From the NCBI RefSeq assembly GCF_004364245.1, contig NZ_SOAV01000004.1, forward strand, positions 310,001 to 374,000: a stretch of 64,000 bases of DNA. Reading direction: 5' to 3'. A program made the translations under genes and the position numbers. This document shows positions 34,457 through 47,900 of the stretch, piece after piece (position 1 is the first letter of the stretch; each line of letters opens with the position of its first letter). This DNA is from Streptomyces sp. BK208 (lineage in GTDB: Bacteria > Actinomycetota > Actinomycetes > Streptomycetales > Streptomycetaceae). The notes below the pieces were generated by a model. It worked only from the letters and a program-made list of their open reading frames with translations, made no database searches and had not been told where the DNA came from.

Positions 34457-35271
34457 CAGGCACCTCCCGGGAACTGCCTGCGCACGGACTGCAGTTCGGC
34501 GATCAGTGGCCCGAACTCCTCGCTGTGCAGGCCCGCGCGGCCGCCGGTGGCCGACCAGGTGGGAACGGGCACGGCGAGGCCCGCCTCGGTGACGACGCCG
34601 GTGACCCGCCCGAGCCACGTGTCACGCAGGGGTGCCGGGGAGGGCACGGTGCCGGCCGCGGCCAGGCGGCGCAGGAGGTCGTCCTCCTCGAAGAGTTCGC
34701 CGGTGTAGGGCCACACCCGCTCCAGGGCGTGTCGCATGCGGCGCGCGCTCTCGGCGGTGCCGCGTCCCAGAGTCTCCGTCCAGCGGTCGGCGTGCAGCCG
34801 GTGGAAGGCGACCTCCTTGGCGGCCCGGGCCCCGAACGCGGCGAGCTCGGGGTCGGCGCAGTGCGCGAGGTTCTCGTAGTGGAGGACGGCGTAGTGGGTG
34901 TAGGCGAGTTGCCGGGCCACCGTCACGGCGAAGTCGCCGTTGGGCAGCTCGGTCAGCAGGGCGTTGGTGAACTCGCGCTCCGAGCGGGTGTAGGCGAAGT
35001 CGTCCTCGGTGCGGCCGGTTCCGTCGAGGCGGCCGGCGCGGGTGAGCAGCGCGCGGGCGTGGCCGATCAGGTCGAGGGCGATGTTGGACAGGGCCAGGTC
35101 CTCGTCGATGGTCGGCGCACGGGTGATCCACTGGCACAGCCGCTGTCCGAGGACGAGCGCGTCGTCACCGAGGCGCGTCGCGTACCGGGCCAGATCGGGG
35201 TGGGCGGCGGACGGCGGCACGTCCGGCAGGGTGCCGGGGCGCACTGCCACAACGTCACTCGTCGTGCTCAC
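34453..35271 (-). CDS. antJ: AntJ (PaaC-like structural subunit)
   Basis: A 272-residue ferritin-like helical protein. It contains LGQRLCQWITRAPTIDEDLALSNIALDLIGHAR and AAKEVAFHRLHADRWTETLG, as in PaaC. It forms the core of the oxygenase with AntH and does not carry the catalytic site. The GTG start overlaps the end of antI by 17 bp. Confidence 0.92.
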   Translation of the reverse strand: MSTTSDVVAVRPGTLPDVPPSAAHPDLARYATRLGDDALVLGQRLCQWITRAPTIDEDLALSNIALDLIGHARALLTRAGRLDGTGRTEDDFAYTRSEREFTNALLTELPNGDFAVTVARQLAYTHYAVLHYENLAHCADPELAAFGARAAKEVAFHRLHADRWTETLGRGTAESARRMRHALERVWPYTGELFEEDDLLRRLAAAGTVPSPAPLRDTWLGRVTGVVTEAGLAVPVPTWSATGGRAGLHSEEFGPLIAELQSVRRQFPGGAW

Positions 35272-35566
35272 CTTCGGGGCCCTTCTCGGTCAGCGGTGCG
35301 TAGTGCTCGGGGTAGCGGTACGGCTTGTGGCGGGCGCCCGCGAAGTACGGGTCGCGTTCGTCCGGGGAGGCCGTGTGCACGGCGTCGGAGCGGACCACCC
35401 ACAGCGACAGGGGCTCGCCCCGGCGCGTGTACAGGTCGCGGGCGGCCGCCAGTGCCGCGTCCGGGCCGGCGGCACGCACCGACCCCACGTGCTGGTGCGC
35501 CAGGCCCCTGCGGGCACGCAGGAACACCTCCCAGGACGCCGGCGCGCCCTGTCGTGCCGCGCTCAT
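35255..35566 (-). CDS. antI: AntI (PaaB-like subunit)
   Basis: A 103-residue PaaB homologue ([20 protein letters not shown] near the start, [21 protein letters not shown]). In the related phenylacetyl-CoA epoxidase this subunit bridges core dimers. ATGA overlap with antH (35563-35566). Confidence 0.92.
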   Translation of the reverse strand: MSAARQGAPASWEVFLRARRGLAHQHVGSVRAAGPDAALAAARDLYTRRGEPLSLWVVRSDAVHTASPDERDPYFAGARHKPYRYPEHYAPLTEKGPEGEHDE

Positions 35567-36588
35567 GCGGCCGCTCCCCGCGGCTCGTCCGTCCTCGCGG
35601 CGTACGCGACGACGGCCTCCCTGACCCAGGCGCCGCCCTCGTGCGCGGCCAGGCGGCTCGCGACGCGCTGCCGCGCCCAGTGGGTGTCGTCACCCAGGGC
35701 GGTGCGGTAGGTCTCCCAGTCGACGGGCGTGAAGTCGTAGTGCCCGCGCTCCTCGTTCCAGCGGATCGCCGGGTCGGGCAGCGTCAGGCCGAGGCGCTCG
35801 GCCTGCGGGACGCAGGTGTCGACGAAACGCTGGCGCAGCTCGTCGTTGGTGTGGTGCTTGATGCCCCAGGCCATCGCGCGGCGGGAGACCGCGGCCCCCA
35901 GCGCCGCGGTCCGCGCGTCGGCGCCGCCCGCCTCCGTGTCGGGCGGTCCGAACATCAGCGCCACCGCCGGCAGCCACCAGCGGTTCACCGCGTCCTGCGC
36001 CATCTCCTTCTGCTCCGGGGTCCCCTCGCACAGGGTGCGCATCAGGTCGTAGCCCTGACGTACGTGGAAGGCCTCCTCCTGGCAGACGCGGCGCATCGCC
36101 CGGGCATAGGGCCCGTAGGAGGTACGGCACAGGGGTGCCTGGTTGATGACGGCTGCGCCGTCCGTCAGCCAGGCGATGGCGCCGGTGTCCGCCCAGGTCA
36201 GCGCGGGATGGTTGAAGGCGGCCGAGGCGCGCTGCCGGCCGTGGTGCAGGGCGTCCAGCAGGTCGGCGCGGTCCACGCCGAGTGTCTCGGCCGCGGAGTA
36301 CAGGTACAGGCCGTGGCCCGCCTCGTCCTGCACCTTGGCGAGCAGCACCGACTTGCGATGCAGGGACGGGGCTCGGGTGAGCCAGGCGCCCTCGGGCTGC
36401 ATGCCGATGATCTCGGAGTGGGCGTGCTGGGCGATTTGACGCACCAGCATGCGGCGGTAGCCGTCGGGCATCCAGTCGCGCGGTTCGATCGTCTCGCCTT
36501 CGGCGATGAGCGCGTCGAAGTGGGCGAGCAGGTCGGCCTCGTCCGCGGTGGCGGAGGCCGTGGTGGTGGCGGTGGTCGACGCGGTCAC
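35563..36588 (-). CDS. antH: AntH (PaaA-like catalytic oxygenase subunit)
   Basis: A 341-residue di-iron oxygenase subunit. Metal-site segments are DEAGHG and [13 protein letters not shown] with further Glu/His in [12 protein letters not shown]. It begins its conserved part at [31 protein letters not shown]. AntHIJKL oxidises anthranilate on AntG to 3-aminosalicylate, with migration of the carboxyl thioester. An alternative ATG at 36684 has AAGGAG only 2 bp before it; the GTG at 36588 fits the family better. First gene of the antH-P operon. Confidence 0.92.
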   Translation of the reverse strand: MTASTTATTTASATADEADLLAHFDALIAEGETIEPRDWMPDGYRRMLVRQIAQHAHSEIIGMQPEGAWLTRAPSLHRKSVLLAKVQDEAGHGLYLYSAAETLGVDRADLLDALHHGRQRASAAFNHPALTWADTGAIAWLTDGAAVINQAPLCRTSYGPYARAMRRVCQEEAFHVRQGYDLMRTLCEGTPEQKEMAQDAVNRWWLPAVALMFGPPDTEAGGADARTAALGAAVSRRAMAWGIKHHTNDELRQRFVDTCVPQAERLGLTLPDPAIRWNEERGHYDFTPVDWETYRTALGDDTHWARQRVASRLAAHEGGAWVREAVVAYAARTDEPRGAAA

Positions 36589-36914
36589 CGGACACCGCCC
36601 GGGCGTGCGGTGACCGTCGCGGCGGTGCCGTGCTGCGGGCACCGTCGCGGGAACCGGACCCGTACCGGCTGCCTGGGCACGCACATCACTCCTTCGGTTC
36701 GACGACCGCCCGCGCGGGATGCCGGGCGGAGCGGGTTGCTTCGTTGCGATAAGAGGCCGGGCGTGCGGCCCGCCTATCCCCGGCCCGCGAGGTTCGGGTG
36801 CGTGACAAAGCTCACGGGGCGGTCCGGGGAGTGCGGCCGGGCCGCGGCGGCCTCTTGAGGAGGTGACAGTCCGTGGACCGCGGCGGCCGGCACGCCGAGG
36901 CGAAAGGGGAAACC
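36589..36914. promoter_or_regulatory. Divergent antH / antG promoter region
   Basis: About 330 bp between the two precursor operons. It contains TTATC-type AT patches on each strand (around 36748 and 36769) and a CGTGA/TCACG inverted repeat (36801-36816) near antG. In Streptomyces albus the two operons are controlled by the AntA sigma factor, so AntA promoters are expected here; I could not identify the -10 and -35 elements with confidence. Confidence 0.45.
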
Positions 36915-37163
36915 ATGAGCACCATCAGGGAATTGCTGGTCGAACTCACCGGCACCGTCGAGTACGCCGACCGGATCGGCGACGACGCCGACCTGGCCGC
37001 CAGCGGCATCGACTCCGGGGACCTGGTGCGCCTGGTCCTGCTGGTCGAGCAGCGGCTCGGGGTCGAAATCACCGCCGAGGACATGGAGGGGCTGCGCACG
37101 ATCGGTGACTACGAGCGTTTCGTGGCCGAGCGCGCGGGCGCCGGCGCGAGCGGTGGTGCGTGA
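36915..37163 (+). CDS. antG: Acyl carrier protein AntG
   Basis: An 82-residue carrier protein. The phosphopantetheine serine is Ser34 in [10 protein letters not shown]. It carries anthranilate (loaded by AntF), then the oxidised and formylated product to AntC. The ATG follows AAAGGGG. The stop overlaps the antF start by one base (TGATG). Confidence 0.92.
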   Translation: MSTIRELLVELTGTVEYADRIGDDADLAASGIDSGDLVRLVLLVEQRLGVEITAEDMEGLRTIGDYERFVAERAGAGASGGA

Positions 37164-38647
37164 TGTGGCTGACACAGCTGCTGGAGCGCAACCGCCAGTG
37201 CCGGCCCGGCCGGATCGCGCTGGTGGACGACGAACGCAGCGTCACCTGGACCGAGCTGCACGACCGTACGCGGCAACTGGCGCACGGACTGGCGGAATTG
37301 GGCATCGGACGGGGTGACCGGGTGGCCGTGCTCTCCAAGGACCGGATCGAGGTCCTGGAGTGCTACTTCGCGTTGGCCCGTCTCGGCGCGCTGTTCGTGC
37401 CGCTCAATCACAGCCTGGCCGAGCTCGAGGTCGCCGGGATCGTCGAGCGCGTCGGCGCGGTGGCCGTCCTCGGCGAGTCCGCACTGCTCGACCGACACGC
37501 CGAACTGCCGAAGTCGGTGCGTCTCCGGGTCGCCGTCGACAAGCCAGCCTTCGCGGCGCTGGGCACCCTGGCCGAGGAGCGGGAGCTGCCGGACGTCGCC
37601 GACACCGACCCCATCGCCGTACTGCACACCTCGGCGACCACCGGGCAGGCCAAGGGCGTGACGGTCGACAGCGCGTCCTTCCGCGCGATCGCCCTCGGCT
37701 GGCTCGTGATGGCCCGCCCCACCGACGACATCGTCATGGTCAACTGCTGCCCGCTGTACCACGGCAGCATGGTCGTTTCCCTCACCTACCTGGCGGCCGG
37801 AGCGACGATCGTGCTGATGCCCGGATTCACTCCGCAGCGGGCGCTGTCGGCGGTGGAGCGGCACCGCGCCACGCATATGTGGCTGGTGCCTCAGATGCTG
37901 CGCTTCATGCTTCGGGCGAAGGCGTCCGGGCACACCGACCTGTCCTCCCTGCGGGAGGTGCTGTACGGGGCCGCCCCCATGCCGCTCGACGTCTACGCCG
38001 ACGCGGTCGAACGGCTCGGGTGCGGCTTCCGGCAGGTGTACGGCATGACCGAGGTGGGGGGCCCGTTCGTCACGCTCGGTCCCGACGAGCACCCCGCGCC
38101 CGGGGACGTGACCGCCCGCATCCCGTGCGGACGGGTCGTGCCGGGCATGTCCGCCCGCGCTGTCGACGAGACAGGCCGGGAACTGCCGCCCGGCGAGATC
38201 GGCGAAATCGTGGTGCGCGGACCGGGCGTCATGCAGGGCTACTGGAACGACCCGGAGGCCACCCGCGAGATCACCCGCGACGGCTGGGTCAGGACGGGTG
38301 ACCTCGGCTTCATGGACGACGAGGGCCGCATGAGCCTGGTGGACCGCACCAAGGACGTGATCATCCGCGCGGGTCAGAACGTCTACCCCTCCGAGATCGA
38401 GCGCGCCCTGGTGACCCACCCGGCGGTCCGGGACGCGGCGGTCGTCGGCATGCCCGACGAGGACTACGGCGAGGTGCCGCTGGCCTACGTGACCCTGGAG
38501 GCGGACGCGGAGCCGAGCACCGCGGAGTTGCTCGCACACGTGACGGCGCTGCTCGCGCCGTACAAGCGGCCGCGGCGGGTGGAGTTCGTCGAACAGGTGC
38601 CGCGCAATCCCGCCGGCAAGATCATCAAGAAGCTGCTGCGGGTATGA
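37163..38647 (+). CDS. antF: Acyl-CoA ligase-type adenylating enzyme AntF
   Basis: A 494-residue ANL enzyme that activates anthranilate as AMP ester and loads AntG. The P-loop is LHTSATTGQAKGV; then LYGAAPMPLDVYADAV, VYGMTEVGGPF, GWVRTGDLGFMDDEG, and the catalytic lysine near the end in NPAGKIIKK. GTG (37160) and ATG (37163) are both possible starts. Co-transcribed with antG. Confidence 0.93.
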   Translation: MWLTQLLERNRQCRPGRIALVDDERSVTWTELHDRTRQLAHGLAELGIGRGDRVAVLSKDRIEVLECYFALARLGALFVPLNHSLAELEVAGIVERVGAVAVLGESALLDRHAELPKSVRLRVAVDKPAFAALGTLAEERELPDVADTDPIAVLHTSATTGQAKGVTVDSASFRAIALGWLVMARPTDDIVMVNCCPLYHGSMVVSLTYLAAGATIVLMPGFTPQRALSAVERHRATHMWLVPQMLRFMLRAKASGHTDLSSLREVLYGAAPMPLDVYADAVERLGCGFRQVYGMTEVGGPFVTLGPDEHPAPGDVTARIPCGRVVPGMSARAVDETGRELPPGEIGEIVVRGPGVMQGYWNDPEATREITRDGWVRTGDLGFMDDEGRMSLVDRTKDVIIRAGQNVYPSEIERALVTHPAVRDAAVVGMPDEDYGEVPLAYVTLEADAEPSTAELLAHVTALLAPYKRPRRVEFVEQVPRNPAGKIIKKLLRV

Positions 38648-38669
38648 GGGCGCGCGAGGGCGGACGGCG

Positions 38670-39458
38670 ATGAGTGAACGCCCGACGTGCCCCGGGCCGG
38701 CCACGACGCGGACGCCGTGGCCGGCCCGAGCTGGTGCGGAGCTTGTGCCGGCGGTTCGGGGTTGCGGGAGACCCCTGTGGTGGGGCCGGGCCGAAGAGGG
38801 GCCGCACCGTGGCAAGCCGCTGCCGTGGGTACGCGATGATTTGGCCGCGCTGCGTCCGCTCCTTCTCGCCGTCGGACTCGGGCTCGGCGTCGCCGCCGCA
38901 TCCGAGCCGGGTGCGGAACCGGCCGGGCCCGCCGAGGCGGCCGCCGCGGCGTCGATGCCGGAGCAGCGGCGGCGGGAGTTCCTGGCCGGCCGGCGGGCCG
39001 CCCGCCGGGCCCTGTGGGCGGTGGGGCTGGACTGTGGTGAGATCCCCCGGTCGGGGCGCCTGCCGGTGTTCCCGCCGGGCCGGGCCGCGTCGATCTCGCA
39101 CAGTGCGGGGATCGCCGTCGCCGTGGCGCGCGGTGCCGACGGGGAATTGCCTCTCGGCTGTGACCTGGAGCAGCGGCCCCTCCCCCGCGCGGCGGCCCGT
39201 CTGGTGCTGCGTGCCGACGAGGAGCCGCTGCTCGTGGTCTGGTCGGTGACCGCATTGTTCTCCGCCAAGGAATCTGCGTGGAAGGCCCTCGCCGCGGCGG
39301 ACGGGGGCCTGCGGGACTTGCGGGCAACGTCCTGCGGGGACGAACTGCGCGTCTGCCTTCGCGTGGATCCCGCGCGTGCCGTGCGGGTGCGGGTCGTGCA
39401 CGTCGGGGCGGCGGGAATCTTCAGTTACGTGACCGGCTGGGACGCCATCCCCGGCTGA
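38670..39458 (+). CDS. antQ: Phosphopantetheinyl transferase AntQ
   Basis: A 262-residue Sfp-type enzyme that attaches phosphopantetheine to carrier domains. Signatures are LPVFPPGRAASISHS, GCDLEQR (magnesium-binding Asp/Glu) and LFSAKESAWKAL. The first 70 residues are poorly conserved. It follows antF by 22 bp and would activate AntG, AntC and AntD. AntQ is present only in some antimycin clusters. Confidence 0.88.
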   Translation: MSERPTCPGPATTRTPWPARAGAELVPAVRGCGRPLWWGRAEEGPHRGKPLPWVRDDLAALRPLLLAVGLGLGVAAASEPGAEPAGPAEAAAAASMPEQRRREFLAGRRAARRALWAVGLDCGEIPRSGRLPVFPPGRAASISHSAGIAVAVARGADGELPLGCDLEQRPLPRAAARLVLRADEEPLLVVWSVTALFSAKESAWKALAAADGGLRDLRATSCGDELRVCLRVDPARAVRVRVVHVGAAGIFSYVTGWDAIPG

Positions 39459-39464
39459 CAGAAG

Positions 39465-39499
39465 CCGCCCGTTCCCCGGGTGCGCCGGGGAACGGGCGG
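39465..39499. terminator. Bidirectional hairpin after antQ
   Basis: Perfect 15-bp stem: CCGCCCGTTCCCCGG (39465-39479), 5-base loop, CCGGGGAACGGGCGG (39485-39499), between convergent antQ and the MT0933-like gene. Confidence 0.88.
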
Positions 39500-39508
39500 G
39501 GCGACGGG

Positions 39509-39706
39509 TCAGCGCTCCGGCGTCGTGCCGCCGTCCCGGTAGGAACGCCGCACCGCGCCGGCCGCCTTGTCGGTCTGGGCGTCGTACTTGTTGCCCGTGC
39601 GCTCGTCGACCATGCGCTCGGCGCCCGAGACGCCCTTGTCCGCCTGGTCGGGGTGACCCTTGGCCATCTCCTTGGCCTTGTTCATCATGTCGCCCAGCTT
39701 GCCCAT
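39509..39706 (-). CDS. MT0933-like antitoxin family protein
   Basis: A 65-residue, highly charged helical protein: GDMMNKAKEMAKGHPDQADK, then SGAERMVDERTGNKYDAQTDKA. This matches the MT0933/Rv0909-like antitoxin family common in actinobacteria. No toxin gene lies next to it, so an antitoxin role is doubtful. The ATG follows TTGGAGG. It sits inside the antimycin cluster between antQ and antE. Confidence 0.78.
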   Translation of the reverse strand: MGKLGDMMNKAKEMAKGHPDQADKGVSGAERMVDERTGNKYDAQTDKAAGAVRRSYRDGGTTPER

Positions 39707-39773
39707 GGGGGTACCTCCAAGAGGTGCGCGTGCGTCGTACCCCGCCGCAGGTACCCCTCAGGCCGCGGGCGAA

Positions 39774-41003
39774 TCACCCCAGGTCGCCCACTCGGGCCGC
39801 CATGTTGCCCGCCGGGTGCCGGTTGTCGTGGATGAGCTGGTGGGCGAGGCCGATCTCGTCGAAGTCGAAGGTCTGGGACAGGCACGGATCGATGATCCCC
39901 TGGTCGATCAGCCGGGTGACCTCACGTGCTTCTCGTGCCGTGGCGACGTGCGAGCCCTGCAGCCGCTTCTGCCGCATCCACAGGAACCGCAGGTCGACGT
40001 CGCCGTTGTAGCCGGTGGTGCCACCGCACAGCACGACCATGCCGCCGTTGCCGCACAGGTACAGGGAGGTGGGGATGGTGTCGGCGCCGGAGTGTTCCAG
40101 CACGATGCGTGGACTGCGGCGCTCGCCCAGCACCTCCCAGAAGGCCCGCCCGAAGGCCCTGGCTCCCGACAGCCAGCGTGCCATCGCCGCTTCGTCGGAG
40201 GCGTCCGGGAGCCTCCCCCAGTGATCGAACCTCCGCCGGTCGATGAAGCCCTCGGCGCCCAGTTTGAGGCAGAACTCGCCCCGTTCCTCGCTGGAGACGA
40301 CCGCGACGGGGATGCCGCCGACGTGCCGGACGAGCTGGATGGCGATGCAGCCCAGTCCGCCCGCGCCACCCCAGATCAGTACCGGGTCGCCGGGGCGGAC
40401 CGTGTGCGGCGGCCAGCCGAAGAGCTGGCGGTAGGCGGTGGCGGCGGTCGCCATGTAGCAGGCGGCCTCCGCCCAGGGCAGCCGTGCGGGCTTCGGGTGG
40501 CACATGTAGTCGTCGACGACGGCGAACTGGGCGAACGAGCCGTAGTTCTCCTCGTAGCCCCACACCCGCTGGGTGGCGGACCACGTGGGGTCGCCGCCGA
40601 GACGGATGTCCTCGGCCTTCTCGTCCCAGCGGTTGGCGAGGACGATGACCTCGTCGCCGAGCCCCACCCCGCGTACGTCCTCGCCGACCGCCCACACGAT
40701 CCCGGACAGGTCGGAGCCGCCGATGTGGAAGTCCTCGGCGGCGCCGGCCTTCTGCCGTGCGGCGATCACGTCGAGCGGCGAACCGAGTGCCGCCCAGACG
40801 TTGTTGTAGTTGATGCCGGCCGCCATCACCTTCACCAGGACCTGGCCGCGCCCCACGGGCGGCACGTCGACCACCTCGGTACGGAAGGCGTCGACGGGCT
40901 GTCCGTAGCGCTCACGGCGGATGAGCGAGGCGTACATCTTCTTCGGGGCGGTGCCGATCTCGGGGGCGTCACCGAGTTCGTAGAGATCCTGGGTCGCTTG
41001 CAC
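39774..41003 (-). CDS. antE: Crotonyl-CoA carboxylase/reductase AntE
   Basis: A 409-residue enzyme that reductively carboxylates 2-alkenyl-CoAs to alkylmalonyl-CoAs, the variable extender units used by AntD. It has AGINYNNVWAALGSP, the alcohol-dehydrogenase-like core LIWGGAGGLGCIAIQL (NADPH binding) and VVLCGGTTGYNGDVDLRFLWMRQKR. The GTG start follows GAGGAG. It is last in the antCDE operon, 24 bp after antD. It is slightly shorter than housekeeping Ccr. Confidence 0.93.
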   Translation of the reverse strand: MQATQDLYELGDAPEIGTAPKKMYASLIRRERYGQPVDAFRTEVVDVPPVGRGQVLVKVMAAGINYNNVWAALGSPLDVIAARQKAGAAEDFHIGGSDLSGIVWAVGEDVRGVGLGDEVIVLANRWDEKAEDIRLGGDPTWSATQRVWGYEENYGSFAQFAVVDDYMCHPKPARLPWAEAACYMATAATAYRQLFGWPPHTVRPGDPVLIWGGAGGLGCIAIQLVRHVGGIPVAVVSSEERGEFCLKLGAEGFIDRRRFDHWGRLPDASDEAAMARWLSGARAFGRAFWEVLGERRSPRIVLEHSGADTIPTSLYLCGNGGMVVLCGGTTGYNGDVDLRFLWMRQKRLQGSHVATAREAREVTRLIDQGIIDPCLSQTFDFDEIGLAHQLIHDNRHPAGNMAARVGDLG

Positions 41004-41027
41004 GCTGGTTCTCCTCGTCGCACGGTT

Positions 41028-44855
<3,828 letters not shown>

Positions 44856-44910
44856 GGCCTGTGCCTCGTCCTCTCCCGGTTCGGTGGTGTACGCAGTGCG
44901 GTCGGTCCGC

Positions 44911-47900
44911 TCAGATATGGCCGCGGTCCTTGCCCTGGCGGGCGGAGCGGCGGGCGCGGGCCGCGCGTTGCCGGCGGGCCTGTTCCCTGGCGCGGTCCAG
45001 GCCGTCGCCGCTCTCCGGCCGGGAGGCCGCTTCGACGCCGGCCACCGGGCCCGCGCCGGTGGCCGCCAGGTGGCGGGCCAGGTCCCGGACTGTGGGGTGC
45101 GCGAAGAGGTCGACGACGGACAGCTCGCTGCCGATGGCGCGGTTGACGGCGCTCTGCGCGGTGACCAGGAGCAGCGAGTTGCCGCCCAGGTCGAAGAAGT
45201 TGTCGTCCAGGCCCACCCGGTCGCGGTTCAGGACCTCGCGCCACAGCTGGGCGAGCCGGCCCTCCAGGCGCCGCAGGTCTTCTTCCGTCTCGGGCTCGTT
45301 CGGGCGGGCGCCGGTGCCCGCCGAGGCAAGCGTCCACGCGTCGTCGGACAGGCCGGCCGCCTGGGCACCGGCGGCCGCGGCTCGGTACAGGGCTCCCAGG
45401 TCGGTGCCGTCCTCCAGGCCGACGCGGGCGGCCAGGCGCCGGGTCTGGCGCACGGGTGCCACGACGTGGCTGCCCACCCAGGGGGCGGTGCGGTCGGCGC
45501 CGATCAACAGGTGCGGTTCGTCCAGGGTGCGGGCGAAGTCGAACGAGCGCAGCGCGGCCGGCGGGTCGAGCAACCGGTAGCCCCGGGCCTCGGTGAGGGC
45601 GGTGAGACCGTAGCCGCGGCTCAGGCCACGGTTGCGCCACATGCTCCAGGCCAGCGACTGCGCGGGCAGGTCGAGGCTGCGGCGGTACTCGGCGAGGGCG
45701 TCCAGGTAGGCGTTGGCGGCGGCGTAGGCGGCGTTCATGGCGCCGCCGAAGAAGCCGTTGACCGTGGAGAAGGTGACGAACGAGACGTGCGGGTGGTCGG
45801 CGGTGAGCCGGTGCAGCGTCCACGCGCCGCGCACCTTCGCCTCCAGCGCCCGGCGCCAGGTGGTGGTGTCCAGGTCGCGCACGGGGCGTTCCACGAGCGT
45901 GCCCGCCAGATGCAGCACTGACCTCAAGGGCACGCCCCAGGTCTCGGCGGCGGCCTCGACGGCGGCCCGCACCTGGTGTTCGTCGGTGACGTCGGCGCTG
46001 GCATAGCGGACCTCTCCCCGCTCACGCAGCCCCGGCAGGGCGCGGGCCTCGTCTTCGGGGGTGCGGCCGAGGACGAGCAGCCGGGTGCCGGGGGTGCGCA
46101 GCAGGTGGGCGGCGATCTCGGCCCCGACACCACCGAGGCCGCCGGTGATCAGGGTGAAGCCACCGTGCGCGGGGGGTTCGGCGCGGGAGGGGGTTTCGGG
46201 CAGGGGGGCGAGGCGGCGTACGTAGCGGTGTCCGTCGCGGAGGGCGACGTCCGCGCCGTCGACGGTGTGCGCCGCCTCGGCCGCGAGGACGGTCAACGGG
46301 TCCGCGGTGTCGTCGGCGGGCAGGTCGAGGTGGCGGGCCCGCAGCGCGGCGGACTCCTCGGCCAGCGACTTCAGCAGGGCCGCGGCCATGGCGTGCGCCG
46401 GTGAGGGCCGGTCACCGGGCCGCACGGCCTGGGCGCCCGCCGAGACGTACACCAGGTCCACGGGACGCTGCGGGCCGGGCCGGCCGGCGAGGGCCCGGGC
46501 GAACGCCAGCAGCCGCTCCACGCCCGTCGTGTCGTCCGGCGCCACCGGCGGCTCTTCCGTGCCGCGGAGCCCGCCCAGGTACAGGACGGCGTCGACGGGC
46601 CGCTCGTCGTCCGCCAACTGGCCCAGCAGTGCGACGTAGTCGGCGGTCTCCAAGGGCCGGACCCGGTAGTGGGCGGCGTCCACCCGCTCGTACGCGGCCG
46701 CCTCCTCGACCACCGTGCACAGGCCGCCCACCGAGCGCAGCGCGTCGGCAAGCCGCTTGGCGAGTGCGCCGACCCGAGGGTCGCCGCCCGCCAGGACGAG
46801 GGTGTGCCGGCCCGGCGCCACGGCGGGGGCGTCGGGGCGTTGCGTCCGCTGCCACACCGGGCGCAGGAACCAGTCGGGGACGGTGGCCGCGGTGCCCAGC
46901 AGCACCTGGGTGCGGCGCACCTCGTCGTCGAAGTCGCCCGCCTCGAAGCTCTTGCGCAGCTTGGTGCGCTGGATCTTGCCGATCTCCGTCTTGGGGACGG
47001 CGTCCCGCGCCACCGGGATGAGGAAGGCCGGGCTGACGCCGATCTCCCGGGTGACCTTGCCGGCGACCTCACGCAGGGCGCGGGCCGGGTCGGCGCCGGC
47101 CTCGGGGGTGAGGTGCAGGAACAGGGCGAGTTCGTCGGTGGGCGAGGCGGGGTCGGTGCGTACCGCGACCGCGGCGGTGAAACTCCGCTCCGCGTGGGGG
47201 AGTTCCTCCACGCAGGCCTCGATCTCGTGGCTGTAGTGGTTGACGCCGTTGACGATGATGACGTCCTTGGCGCGGCCGGTGACGTAGAGCTCTCCGTCAC
47301 GCAGGAACGCCAGGTCGCCGGTGTCGAACCAGCCGTCGTCGGTGAACGCCTCCGCGGTGGCGGCCGGATTGTCGTGGTAGCCGGCGGTCACCGAGGTGCC
47401 GCGGACCTGGAAGCGGCCCGCCTCGCCCTCGGGCAGGACAGCGCCCTGTTCGTCGACGACCCGCATGGCGAAGCCCGGGTAGGGGCGGCCGCAGCTCACG
47501 AACGTGCCCTCGCCCGGGACCTGTTCGGCGGGCAGGACGGCGTCGGTGACCACCGAGCAGGTCTCGGACATGCCCCAGCCGGGGTGCATCACGTCCTGCG
47601 GCAGGCCGAAGGGCCTCAGCGCGTGCAGGAAGCCCCGGGCCGCGGACGCGACGACGACCTCGCCTGCGTTCATCACCAACCGCATCGGCGACAGGTCCCA
47701 GTCACGGCCGGTGAAGCGGTGGGACTGTTCGGCCAGGAGCCCGAAGGCGAAGTTGGGCGCCCAGGTGACGGTGACCCGGTGCCGGTCGGCGAGGTCCATC
47801 CAGCGCAGCGGGTCCTGCAGTATCCAGGGGGTGGGGGCGTGGATCTGGCGGCAGCCCAGGTACACGTCGCGCAGGTGGAACATGACGACGCCGGTGACGT

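Noticed and set aside
36589..36914. Specific AntA -10/-35 promoter elements
   Set aside because: No pair of matching elements on both strands could be defined by eye; only the region is reported.
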